A stretch of 64,000 bases of DNA from Bacteroidia bacterium (GTDB taxonomy: Bacteria; Bacteroidota; Bacteroidia; Bacteroidales; VadinHA17): the NCBI GenBank assembly GCA_026391215.1, contig JAPLDX010000106.1:23441-87440 (forward strand), written 5' to 3'. The notes beneath the pieces are model-generated. The model was not told the DNA's origin, made no database searches, and saw nothing but the letters and a program-made list of their open reading frames with translations. Positions 52,824 through 62,674 of the stretch are shown here, piece by piece. The translations under genes were made by a program, and so were the position numbers. Numbering within the stretch: the stretch's first letter is position 1; each line of letters opens with the position of its first letter.

Positions 52824-54818
52824 TTATTCATCAAGACCCGACTGGTCTATCATTTTGACCTTTTCTTCAAGAGTCTTTATCATTTTCTTTGCATGATCAA
52901 TTTTCTCTTCCACCTCCCGGATCAAAGTATCCGCATTGGATGATTTTGCAAAGAAACCAATATTATTTTCCCATAAGACAATATCACCTTCAAGCTGTTT
53001 GATCTTGGTGACAAACTTATCCCGCTCATTCCTCACCTTTCGTGATGCTTTGGGATTTGTCTTCAGGCTGTCAAGCTTAGTCTTGTATTTAAGGATGCTC
53101 TTATCCTCATCTCCGATTTTCAGCTTATCGAATTCCTTATTAACCGCATTCCTGTACCGGTTTGTAATTTCATCCTTCATATTGAAAGGAACGAATCCGA
53201 TCTCTGTCCATTTCTTCTGCATCTCCTTCAGTCGATCGAAAGCTACCTGAACGTCAGAACCTGGTTCAAATTTCTCAAGTTCTTCAATTAGAGCCATTTT
53301 AGCTTTAAGGTTATCTTCATAGGAGGTATCCAGCTCAGCAAAATACTGTGCTTTCCTGTTAAAGAAATGATCGCAGGCTTTTCTGAATCGCTTCCAGCTT
53401 TTTTCCGATTGTTTCCTTGGAACGGGTCCAACTTCCTTCCATTCTTTCTGAAGCTTTATAAGAGCATCTGAAGCTGATTTCCAGTCTGTGCTTTCCTGGA
53501 GCGCTTCAGCCTGGATACAAAGTTCAATCTTCAACTGCAGATTGTTTTGCTGGATCTCCTTATTATCAGCATAAAATCTTCTTTTCTTTTCAAAGAAGTT
53601 GTCGCAGGCATCCCTGAATCTCTGATATACTTTATTATTCTGCTTTTTCGGAGCAAATCCAATTGTTCTCCACATTTTCTGCAGATCAACGACTTTTTCA
53701 GCTTTTTCGTCAAATTCCTTGAAGTTCTTGATTTCAGATGCATTGATAGCTTCCACTTCCTCACAAAGAGTCATTTTAGCTTCCAGGTTATTGCGCTGAT
53801 CGTCCTTTTGTTTCTCAAAAAACTCATGATGTCTTTTATTAATCTGCGAAGTAGCTTCCTTAAATCTCTCCCAGATTTCATTTTTGGATTCCTGGGGTAC
53901 AGGACCTATCTCACGCCATTGATTGTGAAAATCCTGCAATGATCTGAAGGCATTTATGGGATGGGGTTCCAGAAGGAGTTGTTCAGCTTTTTCGCATAAA
54001 GCAATCTTTAGTTCCAGGTTCTTTTTCAGATCAAGATCCCTGAGCTCTTTATTGATCTTAATATAATCGTAGAAGATCTCAACATTATGATGATAATTTT
54101 CCCAAAGGTCTTTCAGTGCATTCTGAGGCACAATCCCTATTGAATGCCATTCATTCTGAAGTGACCTGAACTCATGAAATGTTTTATTTATTGATTCCTC
54201 GCGATTGACAAGTTCCTTAATATTATCAATTATATCGTATTTCTTTTTGAGGTTTTCGAATTTCTCGGCTTCCTGTATCCTATTATAATCCGACTTTCTT
54301 TCCTTATATTTCTCAAGAAGGTGTTTTACTCTTGCTTCTGAGGGATCAACCCAGGCACGGTACTCTTCAATCTTGCCTCCTTCTGCCAGGAATTTATTCT
54401 TCCGATCATCAGATTCCTGTTTCAGCTTCTTGTAAAAAAGTGCCTTGATACGGTCTATATCATTATGGATCTCGGCAGGTGGTCTGTTATCTATAATCAG
54501 AGAGAGAGTTTCTACCAGCTCATTTTTCGTATATCCCGAATAATCAACCGGAGGAAGAATAACATCATCCAGACTTGGGACATTTTCTTCCTTTACTTCT
54601 TCATTCTCTGACTCTGCAGCATCGGCTTTTCTTGATCTTCGCCTTACTTTCTTACTGACACCCTCTGTGCTTTCCGCTTCTTTTTCAATCTCAACCTTAG
54701 TGTCTTTTTCATCCGCTTTTTCAGCATGTGTGGTCTCTTCAGTTCCGGCGGCATTTCCATTTGCCCCGGATTGTTCTTCATGAACAGAGTCATCCGGATT
54801 TTTCTCAATCATAATCAA
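52824..54818 (-). CDS. DUF349 repeat protein
   Basis: 664-aa predicted cytoplasmic, largely alpha-helical protein. The first ~110 residues are acidic and low in complexity with a basic island (KKVRRRSRK). Then come at least five repeats of about 75 residues of the DUF349 type, each with W-x2-IG/VG-x-VP and a following WERF/YQRF/WKRF helix (for example EWHSIGIVPQNALKDLWENYH, QWREIGPVPQESKNEIWERF, EWKEVGPVPRKQSEKSWKRF, KWTEIGFVPFNMKDEITNRY). A coiled coil closes the protein. Function of the family is not settled. It stands alone, 42 nt upstream of pyrG. Confidence 0.88.
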   Translation of the reverse strand: MIMIEKNPDDSVHEEQSGANGNAAGTEETTHAEKADEKDTKVEIEKEAESTEGVSKKVRRRSRKADAAESENEEVKEENVPSLDDVILPPVDYSGYTKNELVETLSLIIDNRPPAEIHNDIDRIKALFYKKLKQESDDRKNKFLAEGGKIEEYRAWVDPSEARVKHLLEKYKERKSDYNRIQEAEKFENLKKKYDIIDNIKELVNREESINKTFHEFRSLQNEWHSIGIVPQNALKDLWENYHHNVEIFYDYIKINKELRDLDLKKNLELKIALCEKAEQLLLEPHPINAFRSLQDFHNQWREIGPVPQESKNEIWERFKEATSQINKRHHEFFEKQKDDQRNNLEAKMTLCEEVEAINASEIKNFKEFDEKAEKVVDLQKMWRTIGFAPKKQNNKVYQRFRDACDNFFEKKRRFYADNKEIQQNNLQLKIELCIQAEALQESTDWKSASDALIKLQKEWKEVGPVPRKQSEKSWKRFRKACDHFFNRKAQYFAELDTSYEDNLKAKMALIEELEKFEPGSDVQVAFDRLKEMQKKWTEIGFVPFNMKDEITNRYRNAVNKEFDKLKIGDEDKSILKYKTKLDSLKTNPKASRKVRNERDKFVTKIKQLEGDIVLWENNIGFFAKSSNADTLIREVEEKIDHAKKMIKTLEEKVKMIDQSGLDE

Positions 54819-54925
54819 TCCTTTCTAGTTTCAGCCTCGTTTCCATTCTTCACCATGGCGTTCCATGGATTTTTAAGACTACGAAAATATTGAAATATTT
54901 ATTAAAACTCTAGAAAGTTTAATAA

Positions 54926-54976
54926 TATCTTTGAAAAAAATTGCAAGTCATAAAAGCTGTTTAACCAGCTAAACAG
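54926..54976 (+). promoter_or_regulatory. Possible promoter and 5' hairpin of a small membrane protein gene
   Basis: TATCTTTG (54926-54933) fits the -7 box; the -33 position has only TTTA (54898-54901), so the promoter is partial. Downstream, CTGTTTA (54957-54963) pairs perfectly with TAAACAG (54970-54976) 18 nt before the ATG at 54995, where it could affect translation. Confidence 0.35.
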
Positions 54977-54994
54977 TGCAAAATATCATATTTT

Positions 54995-55174
54995 ATGGAT
55001 ACAACAGAAGTAATCTTAATTGCAGCAGCCTTACTGGCACTTGGATTCAGCCTTTACAGGAAATTTGTTAAAAAGGACCAGGGGAAAAGCAGCTATGGTC
55101 AAAAAGAAAAGCCAGGTTCAGCATTCTCTTTGTACTCAAAGGATGATGATTATGAACCGTATTCAAAAAAATAA
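54995..55174 (+). CDS. Small single-helix membrane protein of unknown function
   Basis: A 59-codon gene. The product MDTTEVILIAAALLALGFSL has one hydrophobic helix (about 6-20), then a basic patch (YRKFVKKDQGK) and a polar, Tyr/Asp-rich tail (YSKDDDYEPYSKK). Positive-inside charge predicts the tail in the cytoplasm. It ends exactly one base before the stop of the convergent HlyD gene. A -7-like box and a hairpin precede it. I do not recognise the family. Its position beside the exporter genes may be chance. Confidence 0.6.
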   Translation: MDTTEVILIAAALLALGFSLYRKFVKKDQGKSSYGQKEKPGSAFSLYSKDDDYEPYSKK

Positions 55175-56467
55175 TCAGCTCCGTCTGCTTTTTGATGCCA
55201 GGTAACGGAATGGATTGATGATTTTCTGGATTAATCTCAGATCTTCCGTAATTATTTCAGCGGTGCCCTGCATATTCTGGGTAAAATCGAGCTTCCTGCC
55301 ATACAGGGTAGTGAGTCCCTTCGGTAAAGTGACTTCAATTACATATGAATCGCCGGCAGGGACAAGCGATTTTGATTTAACGATGCCTCTCACCATACCA
55401 TATTCAAGATATGGAAATCCGCTCAGTTTTATATTGACGGCCTGATCAATCTTCACTTTCCCTGACCTTTGCATTTTCAGATTTATTCTGCCAACAAAGT
55501 CTCCTGCATTTTTCGGCACAACGGAAATTACCGGTTGATTAATGCTTATTGATTGATTTTCGCTCCAGTAATCGGTAAATGCCACTATTCCTTCTACCGG
55601 AGATATAAGAAGATAACTGTTCTCCCATATTTGCATTTGTGCATTCAGGTTAAGGAATGCTTCGTTGAGGGCAGATACAAGCTTTTCCTTCTCCTCTTGC
55701 CTGTTAATGCGATAATCCTGCAGGAGCTGATTTTTTTCAGCCAGTTCAATCACTTTCGCTGAATTGTCAAGCCTGACTTCCTGCAATTCCAGCCTGATCC
55801 TGATAAATGCCTGCCTGGAATTTTCAAGATCACTTTCCGAATACACCCTGCCGGAATGAAGTATTGAATCTCTTTCATATTTTCTTTTTTCAATGATCAG
55901 GTTCTCTGAAACAAGCTGTTCCTTTATATTGATCCTTTCAATGTAATCTTGTATTCCTGCTATCTCATCAGTAATTGAATTGATTTTACTTCCATAAAAA
56001 TCATTATTCATATAAGTATTATAATCAGAAAGGACTTTCATAAATGATGCATAATATTCCTGGATCTCACCAAGTTTATATAAACCGGGAAATGACTCAG
56101 ATAATAATATCTCAGGCCTCTGTACTGTATCAATAATCGTTTTCAGCAGTTCAATTTCGCGTATAGAAGCAGCAGTCTCCATAACTGCCAGAAGCTGTCC
56201 CGGTGAAACATTTTCCCCGTTTTTTACGTATAATTTATTTATATGCCCTGTTATTTTACTGACAAGCGTTACAGGAGGATTTATCGTTGTTATCTCCACA
56301 GGAGCAGGAATAACATCAGGATACTTTATAAGCCAGGACAAGAGTATTATTAATGCAAAAACCGAGAATATCACTGTTGTCCCCCACCTTATAATCTTTC
56401 GCGGCGGATTGGAAATAATCTCCTTCACAGGATCAGAATATAATATCTCAGGTTTCTTGTCTTTCAT
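55175..56467 (-). CDS. HlyD-family periplasmic adaptor of the peptide exporter
   Basis: 430-aa membrane-fusion protein. One helix near the N-terminus (TTVIFSVFALIILLSWLIKY, about 30-48), a half-lipoyl segment (ITGHINKLYVKNGENVSPGQLLAVMET), a long periplasmic coiled-coil hairpin (about 130-275), the second lipoyl half (SPVEGIVAFTDYWSENQSI) and a beta-barrel end (GDSYVIEVTLPKGLTTLYGRKL). It starts 9 nt after the peptidase-ABC exporter and would connect it to an outer-membrane channel. No TolC-like gene is in the window. Confidence 0.92.
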   Translation of the reverse strand: MKDKKPEILYSDPVKEIISNPPRKIIRWGTTVIFSVFALIILLSWLIKYPDVIPAPVEITTINPPVTLVSKITGHINKLYVKNGENVSPGQLLAVMETAASIREIELLKTIIDTVQRPEILLSESFPGLYKLGEIQEYYASFMKVLSDYNTYMNNDFYGSKINSITDEIAGIQDYIERINIKEQLVSENLIIEKRKYERDSILHSGRVYSESDLENSRQAFIRIRLELQEVRLDNSAKVIELAEKNQLLQDYRINRQEEKEKLVSALNEAFLNLNAQMQIWENSYLLISPVEGIVAFTDYWSENQSISINQPVISVVPKNAGDFVGRINLKMQRSGKVKIDQAVNIKLSGFPYLEYGMVRGIVKSKSLVPAGDSYVIEVTLPKGLTTLYGRKLDFTQNMQGTAEIITEDLRLIQKIINPFRYLASKSRRS

Positions 56468-56476
56468 TAACGCAAA

Positions 56477-58663
56477 CTATTTCCCCAGCTCAAGCTGGTT
56501 TTTCACAAGATTGAAATACGGTCCGTTGTCCTCTATAAGTGATCCATGTGTTCCTGTTTCCACAATTCTGCCGTTGTCCATGACAACAATTTTATCAGCG
56601 TTTCTGACGGTACTGAGTCTGTGAGCAACAATAATCACTGTTTTACCCTTGAAGAAACTTGTAAGATTTTCTACAATAGCCTTTTCATTGTTGGCATCCA
56701 GCGAGTTTGTTGCTTCATCAAAAATTATAATATCAGGATTTTTGTAGACAACCCGTGCTATCAGCAATCTTTGCATTTGTCCCTCACTCAGGCCATGGCC
56801 ATTGGCTCCTACTTTTGTATTATACCCGATAGGCAGTGATTCTATAAATCCTTTAATATTTGCTGTCTCTGCTGCCCTGACCATTTTCTCTTCATCAATT
56901 TCCGCTTCGCCGGGAGCAATATTTGCTGCTATCGTATCCGGGAAGAGAAATCCATCCTGCATGACAGCGCCTGTCTTTTCACGCCATACTTTAAGGCTGA
57001 GGTTTGCAAGATGCGTATCTCCTATCAATATCTCTCCGGCTACAGGCTGGTAAAATCCGAGGAGCAGTTTGAGCAGTGTGGTTTTGCCGCTTCCGCTTGT
57101 GCCGACAATTGCTGTAGTCCTGTTTTCCTCGATATAAAGATCGGCATCTTTTATAGCATATGGTGAATGAGGTCCTTCGTATTGAAATGAAACGTTATTA
57201 ATAAAAATATCCTTTCTTTCAGGAAGCTTTCTTACCTTATATTCGGGATCAATCTCCTCGTCCTGCATTTCGTGAACTTCTGAGAGGCGGTCAAGACTCA
57301 TCTTTGCATCCTGCGACATTCTGAAAAAGGCAATTATCTGGCTTACCGGCACATTCATCTGGCCTATGATAAACTGTACTGCAAGCATCATACCCAGGGT
57401 CATGCTTCCCTTGAGTACAGATGTTGCTGCAACGATGGTGATCAACAGATTGGTTACTTCGTTTATGAATGTTGCACCTGCAGACTGATACTGGATTATT
57501 CCAAGACCTTTGATCTTAAGCCCGAAAAGTGTTGCCTGCAGCTTTTCCCAATCCCATCTCTTGCTTGTTTCACTTTGTGTGAGCTTGATCTCCTGCATTC
57601 CATTCACAATATTTATCAGCTTATTTCCTGACAGTGACATCTGCTTAAAACGCTGCTGGTCAAGCCTGGCTCGTGACTTCATGAATAGTGATACCCACAA
57701 GATATACAGGGCAGATCCAATAAGGAACACAGTCAGTATCTTAACATTGAAAATTGCGAGAACAATACCAAAAATTATAAGATTGAAGAAAGAGAAAAGG
57801 ATAGAAAGACTAGCCGAAGTAAGGAATTCTTCTATCCTGTTATTGTCTTCTATTCTCTGAAGAATATCACCTGTAAGTTTTGTATCGAAGAAAGCAATTG
57901 GCAAGGACATCAGTTTCTGAAGGAAACCTGAAATTATTGCTACATTAATCCTGGTCCCTATATGCAGGAGGAGCCATCCCCTGATGAATTCAACCGACAT
58001 TCTTCCGATCACTAGAGCAAGTTGTGCAAACAGGATCAGGTAAATGAAGCCTATGTCGTTATTATTCAGTCCAATATCTATTATTGACTTTGTAAGGAAA
58101 GGTATAATCAACTGGATCAGGCTTCCGAGAAGCAAACCAAGGATCAGTTGGAAAAGGTACTTGTCATACAGACGGAAATATTTGAAGAGGAACCTGAATC
58201 CATTTGATTTCTCATGTTCGTTCTCTTTTTCGAAAAGTGCAGGTGTGGGTTCAATAATAAGTACCAGTCCTGCCGGCTTTCCTTCGGACATAGTTGAAGC
58301 CCAGTTGCTGGTAAACTCATCGCGGTCATATTTAACAAGTCCGATAGCCGGATCAGCAGCCCATACTTTGTCATTCTTAATCTTATAAACCACAATGAAA
58401 TGACGTTGCCGCCAATGAACTATGCATGGCAGAGGGACACGCTCTTCCATCATTTCAAAAGGGATCTTAACGCCAATTGTTTTGAATCCCAGAGAATCAG
58501 CAGCCTCTGAAAGCCCAAGAAATGATACTCCCTCTCTGGTAATAAAACATTTTCTCCGGATGGTTTCCAGAGAAAAGTTTTTTTTGTAAAACGCTGCAAC
58601 CATTTTCAGGCATGCCGGCCCGCAATCCATTGCATCAGGTTGTTTTACAAAGGGAAACGACAT
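56477..58663 (-). CDS. Peptidase-containing ABC exporter (C39) for double-glycine leader peptides
   Basis: 728-aa bifunctional exporter. The N-terminal C39 peptidase has a complete site: Gln8, Cys14 in MDCGPACLKM, His88 in WRQRHFIVVYKI and Asp104 in WAADPAIG. Six helices form the membrane domain (about 165-440). The ATPase has Walker A GTSGSGKTTLLKLLLG, signature LSEGQMQRLLIARVV, Walker B DIIIFDEATNSLD and His in IIVAHRLSTV. These proteins cut a leader after Gly-Gly and export the core peptide. The gene for a matching 43-residue GG peptide lies 4 kb away (62675-62806). The HlyD partner follows directly. Confidence 0.95.
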   Translation of the reverse strand: MSFPFVKQPDAMDCGPACLKMVAAFYKKNFSLETIRRKCFITREGVSFLGLSEAADSLGFKTIGVKIPFEMMEERVPLPCIVHWRQRHFIVVYKIKNDKVWAADPAIGLVKYDRDEFTSNWASTMSEGKPAGLVLIIEPTPALFEKENEHEKSNGFRFLFKYFRLYDKYLFQLILGLLLGSLIQLIIPFLTKSIIDIGLNNNDIGFIYLILFAQLALVIGRMSVEFIRGWLLLHIGTRINVAIISGFLQKLMSLPIAFFDTKLTGDILQRIEDNNRIEEFLTSASLSILFSFFNLIIFGIVLAIFNVKILTVFLIGSALYILWVSLFMKSRARLDQQRFKQMSLSGNKLINIVNGMQEIKLTQSETSKRWDWEKLQATLFGLKIKGLGIIQYQSAGATFINEVTNLLITIVAATSVLKGSMTLGMMLAVQFIIGQMNVPVSQIIAFFRMSQDAKMSLDRLSEVHEMQDEEIDPEYKVRKLPERKDIFINNVSFQYEGPHSPYAIKDADLYIEENRTTAIVGTSGSGKTTLLKLLLGFYQPVAGEILIGDTHLANLSLKVWREKTGAVMQDGFLFPDTIAANIAPGEAEIDEEKMVRAAETANIKGFIESLPIGYNTKVGANGHGLSEGQMQRLLIARVVYKNPDIIIFDEATNSLDANNEKAIVENLTSFFKGKTVIIVAHRLSTVRNADKIVVMDNGRIVETGTHGSLIEDNGPYFNLVKNQLELGK

Positions 58664-58773
58664 CTCTCTTTCTGAAATAGATTCTTATACCTGTAAAGAT
58701 ATTTATATTTTGAATAGAAAATAACGGTAACCGCCATAAATTCAAAACTCGCACCTATTTCAAATATTATCCT

Positions 58774-59385
58774 GTGTGGAAATACTATATTTGCCAATTA
58801 TATTCTATCAGACCGGGGTTGTTTAATAAAATATCAGATAAAAGCATAATTGAGGGTATCAGGAAACAGGACGATAAGACCCTGAATTGGCTGTATGATA
58901 ATTATTTTCAAACAGTTAAGAATTATGTTATAAAAAACAGCGGGACTGAAGAGGATGTTTCTGATGTTTTTCAGGATTCAATAATAATATTGTATAATCA
59001 GATTGCCGGAGAGAGCCTGAATCTAACGACTGATCTTAAAGGTTATTTCTTTGGTATAGCCCGCAATATATGGAGTTCCCAGCTACGGAAGAAACGAAGA
59101 ACGACAGGACTTGATATAGACCTTCCTGATGAACTGCCTCATGAAGAAACAGATGAACTGCTGTTTGAAAGGATAGTGAGCAGGGCTTTCCAGAAGCTTA
59201 AGCCTGACAACCAGACTATATTGACGTTATACTCTGATGGTCATTCCTATGAAGAGATTGCTGTCAGAATGAATCTGAAGAATGAAATTTATGCTCGCAG
59301 GAAGAAGTATCTCAGCAAAGAGGCGTTGATAGAAATTATCAAGGAAGATCCGGAATATCAGGAATATTTGAAATACCGGAAATAA
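58774..59385 (+). CDS. ECF-type RNA polymerase sigma factor
   Basis: Alternative sigma factor. Region 2 covers SIIEGIRKQDDKTLNWLYDNYFQTVKNYV through DVSDVFQDSIIILYNQI and DLKGYFFGIARNIWSSQLRKK; region 4 is KLKPDNQTILTLYSDGHSYEEIAVRMNLKN with the DNA-recognition helix. The frame opens at a GTG (58774), but TATATTTG at 58786-58793 looks like a -7 box and the TTG at 58819 (reading FNKISDKSIIEGIR) is a more natural start. The last 28 nt overlap the end of the convergent CHAT gene. The membrane TPR protein at 62999 may be its anti-sigma factor (inference). Confidence 0.88.
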   Translation: MWKYYICQLYSIRPGLFNKISDKSIIEGIRKQDDKTLNWLYDNYFQTVKNYVIKNSGTEEDVSDVFQDSIIILYNQIAGESLNLTTDLKGYFFGIARNIWSSQLRKKRRTTGLDIDLPDELPHEETDELLFERIVSRAFQKLKPDNQTILTLYSDGHSYEEIAVRMNLKNEIYARRKKYLSKEALIEIIKEDPEYQEYLKYRK

Positions 59386-62300
59386 ACGGCAAGCATAAGA
59401 ATAACAATTATAATGATTGCCGCTGGCAAGAATAATCCGGAAGGATATACTGGCGAATTATCTCCGTAGACTACCACCGAGGACCAGAAATATGGATGGG
59501 ACTTCAGCTGACTTGCTTTTTTCAGATATGTCGATCTTGCCTTTCTTAAAGCCATGCTTTTTGATTTTCCCTTATGCAGGTTATCATAGAACATCTTAAT
59601 AATATCTGTTCCTGACTGGTCCTCTATCTCCCACATGGACATAGTCACAGACTGACTGCCTGAATAAAGAAATCCCCTGGCAAGGCTAAGTATCCCTTCA
59701 CCCGAAAAAAGGAAACCGGAACCTGTATTGCATGAGCTGAGTACCACCATTTTTGCTTTCAGAGGTATTCCATAGACTTCATAAGTATTAAGAAGACCAT
59801 CCTCAGGCATATCGTTGATTTGTGAGAATATCATGGCAGAATTCATAGGATTTTGATCGTTAAGGTAGGTATGCATTGCCATATGAATAATATCATATTT
59901 CCCAGCTTCAGCCTTGAAGACAGATTCCCGCGCATCGTCATTAATATACAAAGTACCATGAGATATTTCAGATATATATTCTGCTTCCATGCGGGCATAT
60001 GGCAGGTCATACAGTATTTCGCTTTCCGCTTTTCTCCTCACAAATAGTGAATCAATATAGACCTCTTTTGTGTATGCCGGGGCAAATGCTATAAGATCCC
60101 GTGTTTTTCCATACTCTCTGGCAACAGTCTCTTTCATGAATGATGCAGAATAGGTATATGAGATATTGAATTCATTCATCATGTAAGGCAATTTACGATA
60201 GACAATGCCTTCTCCCTGATAGATGGAAGATAAAAATGCCTCAAATGGAAGGTAAGAAAGAATATTATCCGGCGAAATCACCAAATCATCAGAAATAAAG
60301 TACTTACGTACTGGTTCAACTAGGATTTTATAAAGGTCATGTCCTATTTGCTGATAGGAAGTGAATTTTCCCCTTGCATTTTCCGACAGGTTTGAATTTG
60401 AAAGGAGAGTTCTGAATTCCTTTAGTTTCCATATGAACGTCGAGTCTATATCAGTTTTCAGAATCTGCTGGTACTTCCGGTTTACAATGAAAATATAGAT
60501 GAGGGAATCCGATACTACATAATTGAGATAATTGACATTGCGGCCTATGATCTTCGGAATGTCTTTCATAACAAGAGCAGAGGTACTGTATTTAATAGCG
60601 TAATATCCCGGGTAGTCTCTTTCATAGGTCGCAACCAGTGAATCTCTTATTTGTACTGCTATGAGAAGGCTCTTATTCCATTCTGAGGTTTTGTTAATGT
60701 CAGGGAATTCCATTTCATTCTCTTTTGATATTTCGGCATTATAATAACCTATTTCATTTTGAAGTGATTTTTCCAGCTCAGCAACCGTTGGTGGTATATG
60801 AAAGTCAATTGCGTTCAATTCGCGGGTCGCGGCAAGCAATACTGCTGCTTTGCTCTTTTCAACATACTCAAAAGTCTTTTCCAGGAACCAGTTTTTGCCA
60901 GTATTACGGAAACATAATTCAAAATCGCGTATAGCAAAAAGATATGAGTCTCTGTAGTTGTCTCCAAGCACCATCCTGCTCTCCTCTTCGCTTATATTGA
61001 TCCTTATTCTGTCAATCAGTGAAATTATAAGCTCAGAAGTATTTGCAGCTGATTCCAGTACTTCCTGGTCAGCTGATCCTGAATATATTTTCCATAATAA
61101 TTCATATTTGAAACGAAGTATCCGTAAGGTCCTGTCGTCAGCAGTTAATCTTGAGATGTCAGGATTTTCATATTTCCCATACAATTTCCCCTGATCAATA
61201 TCGGAAAACAGCAATTCCTGTATTTTTTCCATTGCTTTAAGATTATCACCATTTCCCGAAAGGCTTTTTGCATAGCCGACAATTACAGGGTCTCTTAACA
61301 CAACCACTTCTTGATGCTGCTCTATGTATTCAATACATGGCATATAATACCTGATGGAATTCTGATAATCATGCTTATATATCCGTAAATAATTTGCATA
61401 ATTTATTAAAACTTCAATATAAAATCTTGAATCAGAACCATATACATTCTTTGATCTTTGAAGTAAAATGAGCAGCAATTCCTCTCCTTTGTCGATCATC
61501 CCTGAATTTCCAAGCTCATCTGCAAAATTATTTATCAGGTTAAACGCCATGTTTGAATTGCTGGAAAAAGCAAGTTCAAGACCTTTGTCATAATATTCCT
61601 TTTCCTTACTGGTCAGCCCCAGAGTTCCATAGGTGGATGCCAGGTTATTGATCAGGTTTATATAAGCCTCATCCTTAGTCAGATTATTTTTATAATAGAT
61701 TGATTCGGCTTCTTCCAGGTATATTCTTGCTTTTGTATGGTCGGCCAGCCTGGCATAACCGACTCCCATACTGTTATATAACCTGCATAGTTCTGATCCC
61801 TGCAAGGCATTTTTGTTCACACCTAATATTTCCAGAGCTTTAAAGGAATAACTTTTGAAGTTTTCATAATCATTATTCTCAAGGGCTGCACCTACAAGTG
61901 ATGAATATGCTTCTGCGATCTGAGGACTATAATATCCGTACAATTTTGTACCTATTGTTATGTATTGCAGCATATAGTAACCTGATCTTGTAAAATCACC
62001 CAACAAATTATATGCTACCCCGAGGTCATAAATTCCATTGGCATAATGATCATCCGTAATTCCAAACTCCTCCTTTATATCTACACTTAGATTGAGCCAG
62101 GGAAGTGCATAACCGTACTTATTTGCAAGCAGACTGCAGACACCAATATAGTAATATATTTCAGCAAGTGTCACGCTATCCGGGGGATTAATGGTCAGTG
62201 ATCTTTTAAGACTATCGGATAAGGATATTAATCCATTGATATCTTGTGCATCATTTAGAGAATTGACAAATGCATTTAATTTTTCGAGGGAGGCTGGAAG

Positions 62301-62456
62301 CTTTTGAGGTTCTATTGATAAGCTTTTCTTGTTGTTTGAATCCTCTAATGAAGAACCTGTTTGCGGAGAGCCAGGTACCATCGACGATATGAAGATGAAC
62401 CCTGAAAAGAGCGCTATTCTTGTGTGGTATTTGAAAATATGTATCCTCCTTATCAT
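59358..62456 (-). CDS. Membrane-anchored TPR-CHAT caspase-like protease
   Basis: 1032-aa protein. An N-terminal signal-like helix (about 13-30) is followed by roughly ten TPR repeats (about 60-520; e.g. YGALPWLNLSVDIKEEFG-type and SRLYNSMGVGYARLADHTKA-type units), a helical linker, and a C-terminal CHAT domain (about 720-1000). The catalytic dyad is His858/His862 in IIHMAMHTYLND and Cys909 in VVLSSCNTGSGFLFSGEG. A last helix (AAIIIIVILMLAVYF) with a basic end anchors it. Topology places the CHAT domain in the periplasm. CHAT proteases of this clan cut specific partners; here the anti-sigma-like protein or the GG peptide are candidates (inference). Confidence 0.9.
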   Translation of the reverse strand: MIRRIHIFKYHTRIALFSGFIFISSMVPGSPQTGSSLEDSNNKKSLSIEPQKLPASLEKLNAFVNSLNDAQDINGLISLSDSLKRSLTINPPDSVTLAEIYYYIGVCSLLANKYGYALPWLNLSVDIKEEFGITDDHYANGIYDLGVAYNLLGDFTRSGYYMLQYITIGTKLYGYYSPQIAEAYSSLVGAALENNDYENFKSYSFKALEILGVNKNALQGSELCRLYNSMGVGYARLADHTKARIYLEEAESIYYKNNLTKDEAYINLINNLASTYGTLGLTSKEKEYYDKGLELAFSSNSNMAFNLINNFADELGNSGMIDKGEELLLILLQRSKNVYGSDSRFYIEVLINYANYLRIYKHDYQNSIRYYMPCIEYIEQHQEVVVLRDPVIVGYAKSLSGNGDNLKAMEKIQELLFSDIDQGKLYGKYENPDISRLTADDRTLRILRFKYELLWKIYSGSADQEVLESAANTSELIISLIDRIRINISEEESRMVLGDNYRDSYLFAIRDFELCFRNTGKNWFLEKTFEYVEKSKAAVLLAATRELNAIDFHIPPTVAELEKSLQNEIGYYNAEISKENEMEFPDINKTSEWNKSLLIAVQIRDSLVATYERDYPGYYAIKYSTSALVMKDIPKIIGRNVNYLNYVVSDSLIYIFIVNRKYQQILKTDIDSTFIWKLKEFRTLLSNSNLSENARGKFTSYQQIGHDLYKILVEPVRKYFISDDLVISPDNILSYLPFEAFLSSIYQGEGIVYRKLPYMMNEFNISYTYSASFMKETVAREYGKTRDLIAFAPAYTKEVYIDSLFVRRKAESEILYDLPYARMEAEYISEISHGTLYINDDARESVFKAEAGKYDIIHMAMHTYLNDQNPMNSAMIFSQINDMPEDGLLNTYEVYGIPLKAKMVVLSSCNTGSGFLFSGEGILSLARGFLYSGSQSVTMSMWEIEDQSGTDIIKMFYDNLHKGKSKSMALRKARSTYLKKASQLKSHPYFWSSVVVYGDNSPVYPSGLFLPAAIIIIVILMLAVYFRYFKYS

Positions 62457-62674
62457 ATGGAAAGAATCAGCATATTATACAGGCGATTCAATAAACATGT
62501 ATTTCTTATCAAATCTAATATTTTTTATTAAGGTTATTCATTTTATAAGTAATTGATTATCTGTGCATATAGAAATAATAATGCATTTTTTTGATTTTTT
62601 TGTGTCACAAATCAGTTATCAATGACATGTAGTATTGAATTACCCTGAATTAAATAATAATTAAAACGAAAATT

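Noticed and set aside
62590..62640. Housekeeping promoter for the GG-peptide gene (TTTG 62599, TAGTATTG 62630)
   Set aside because: Spacing of 27 nt is too long and the -7 box has a mismatch; an ECF-type promoter is more plausible but not identifiable.
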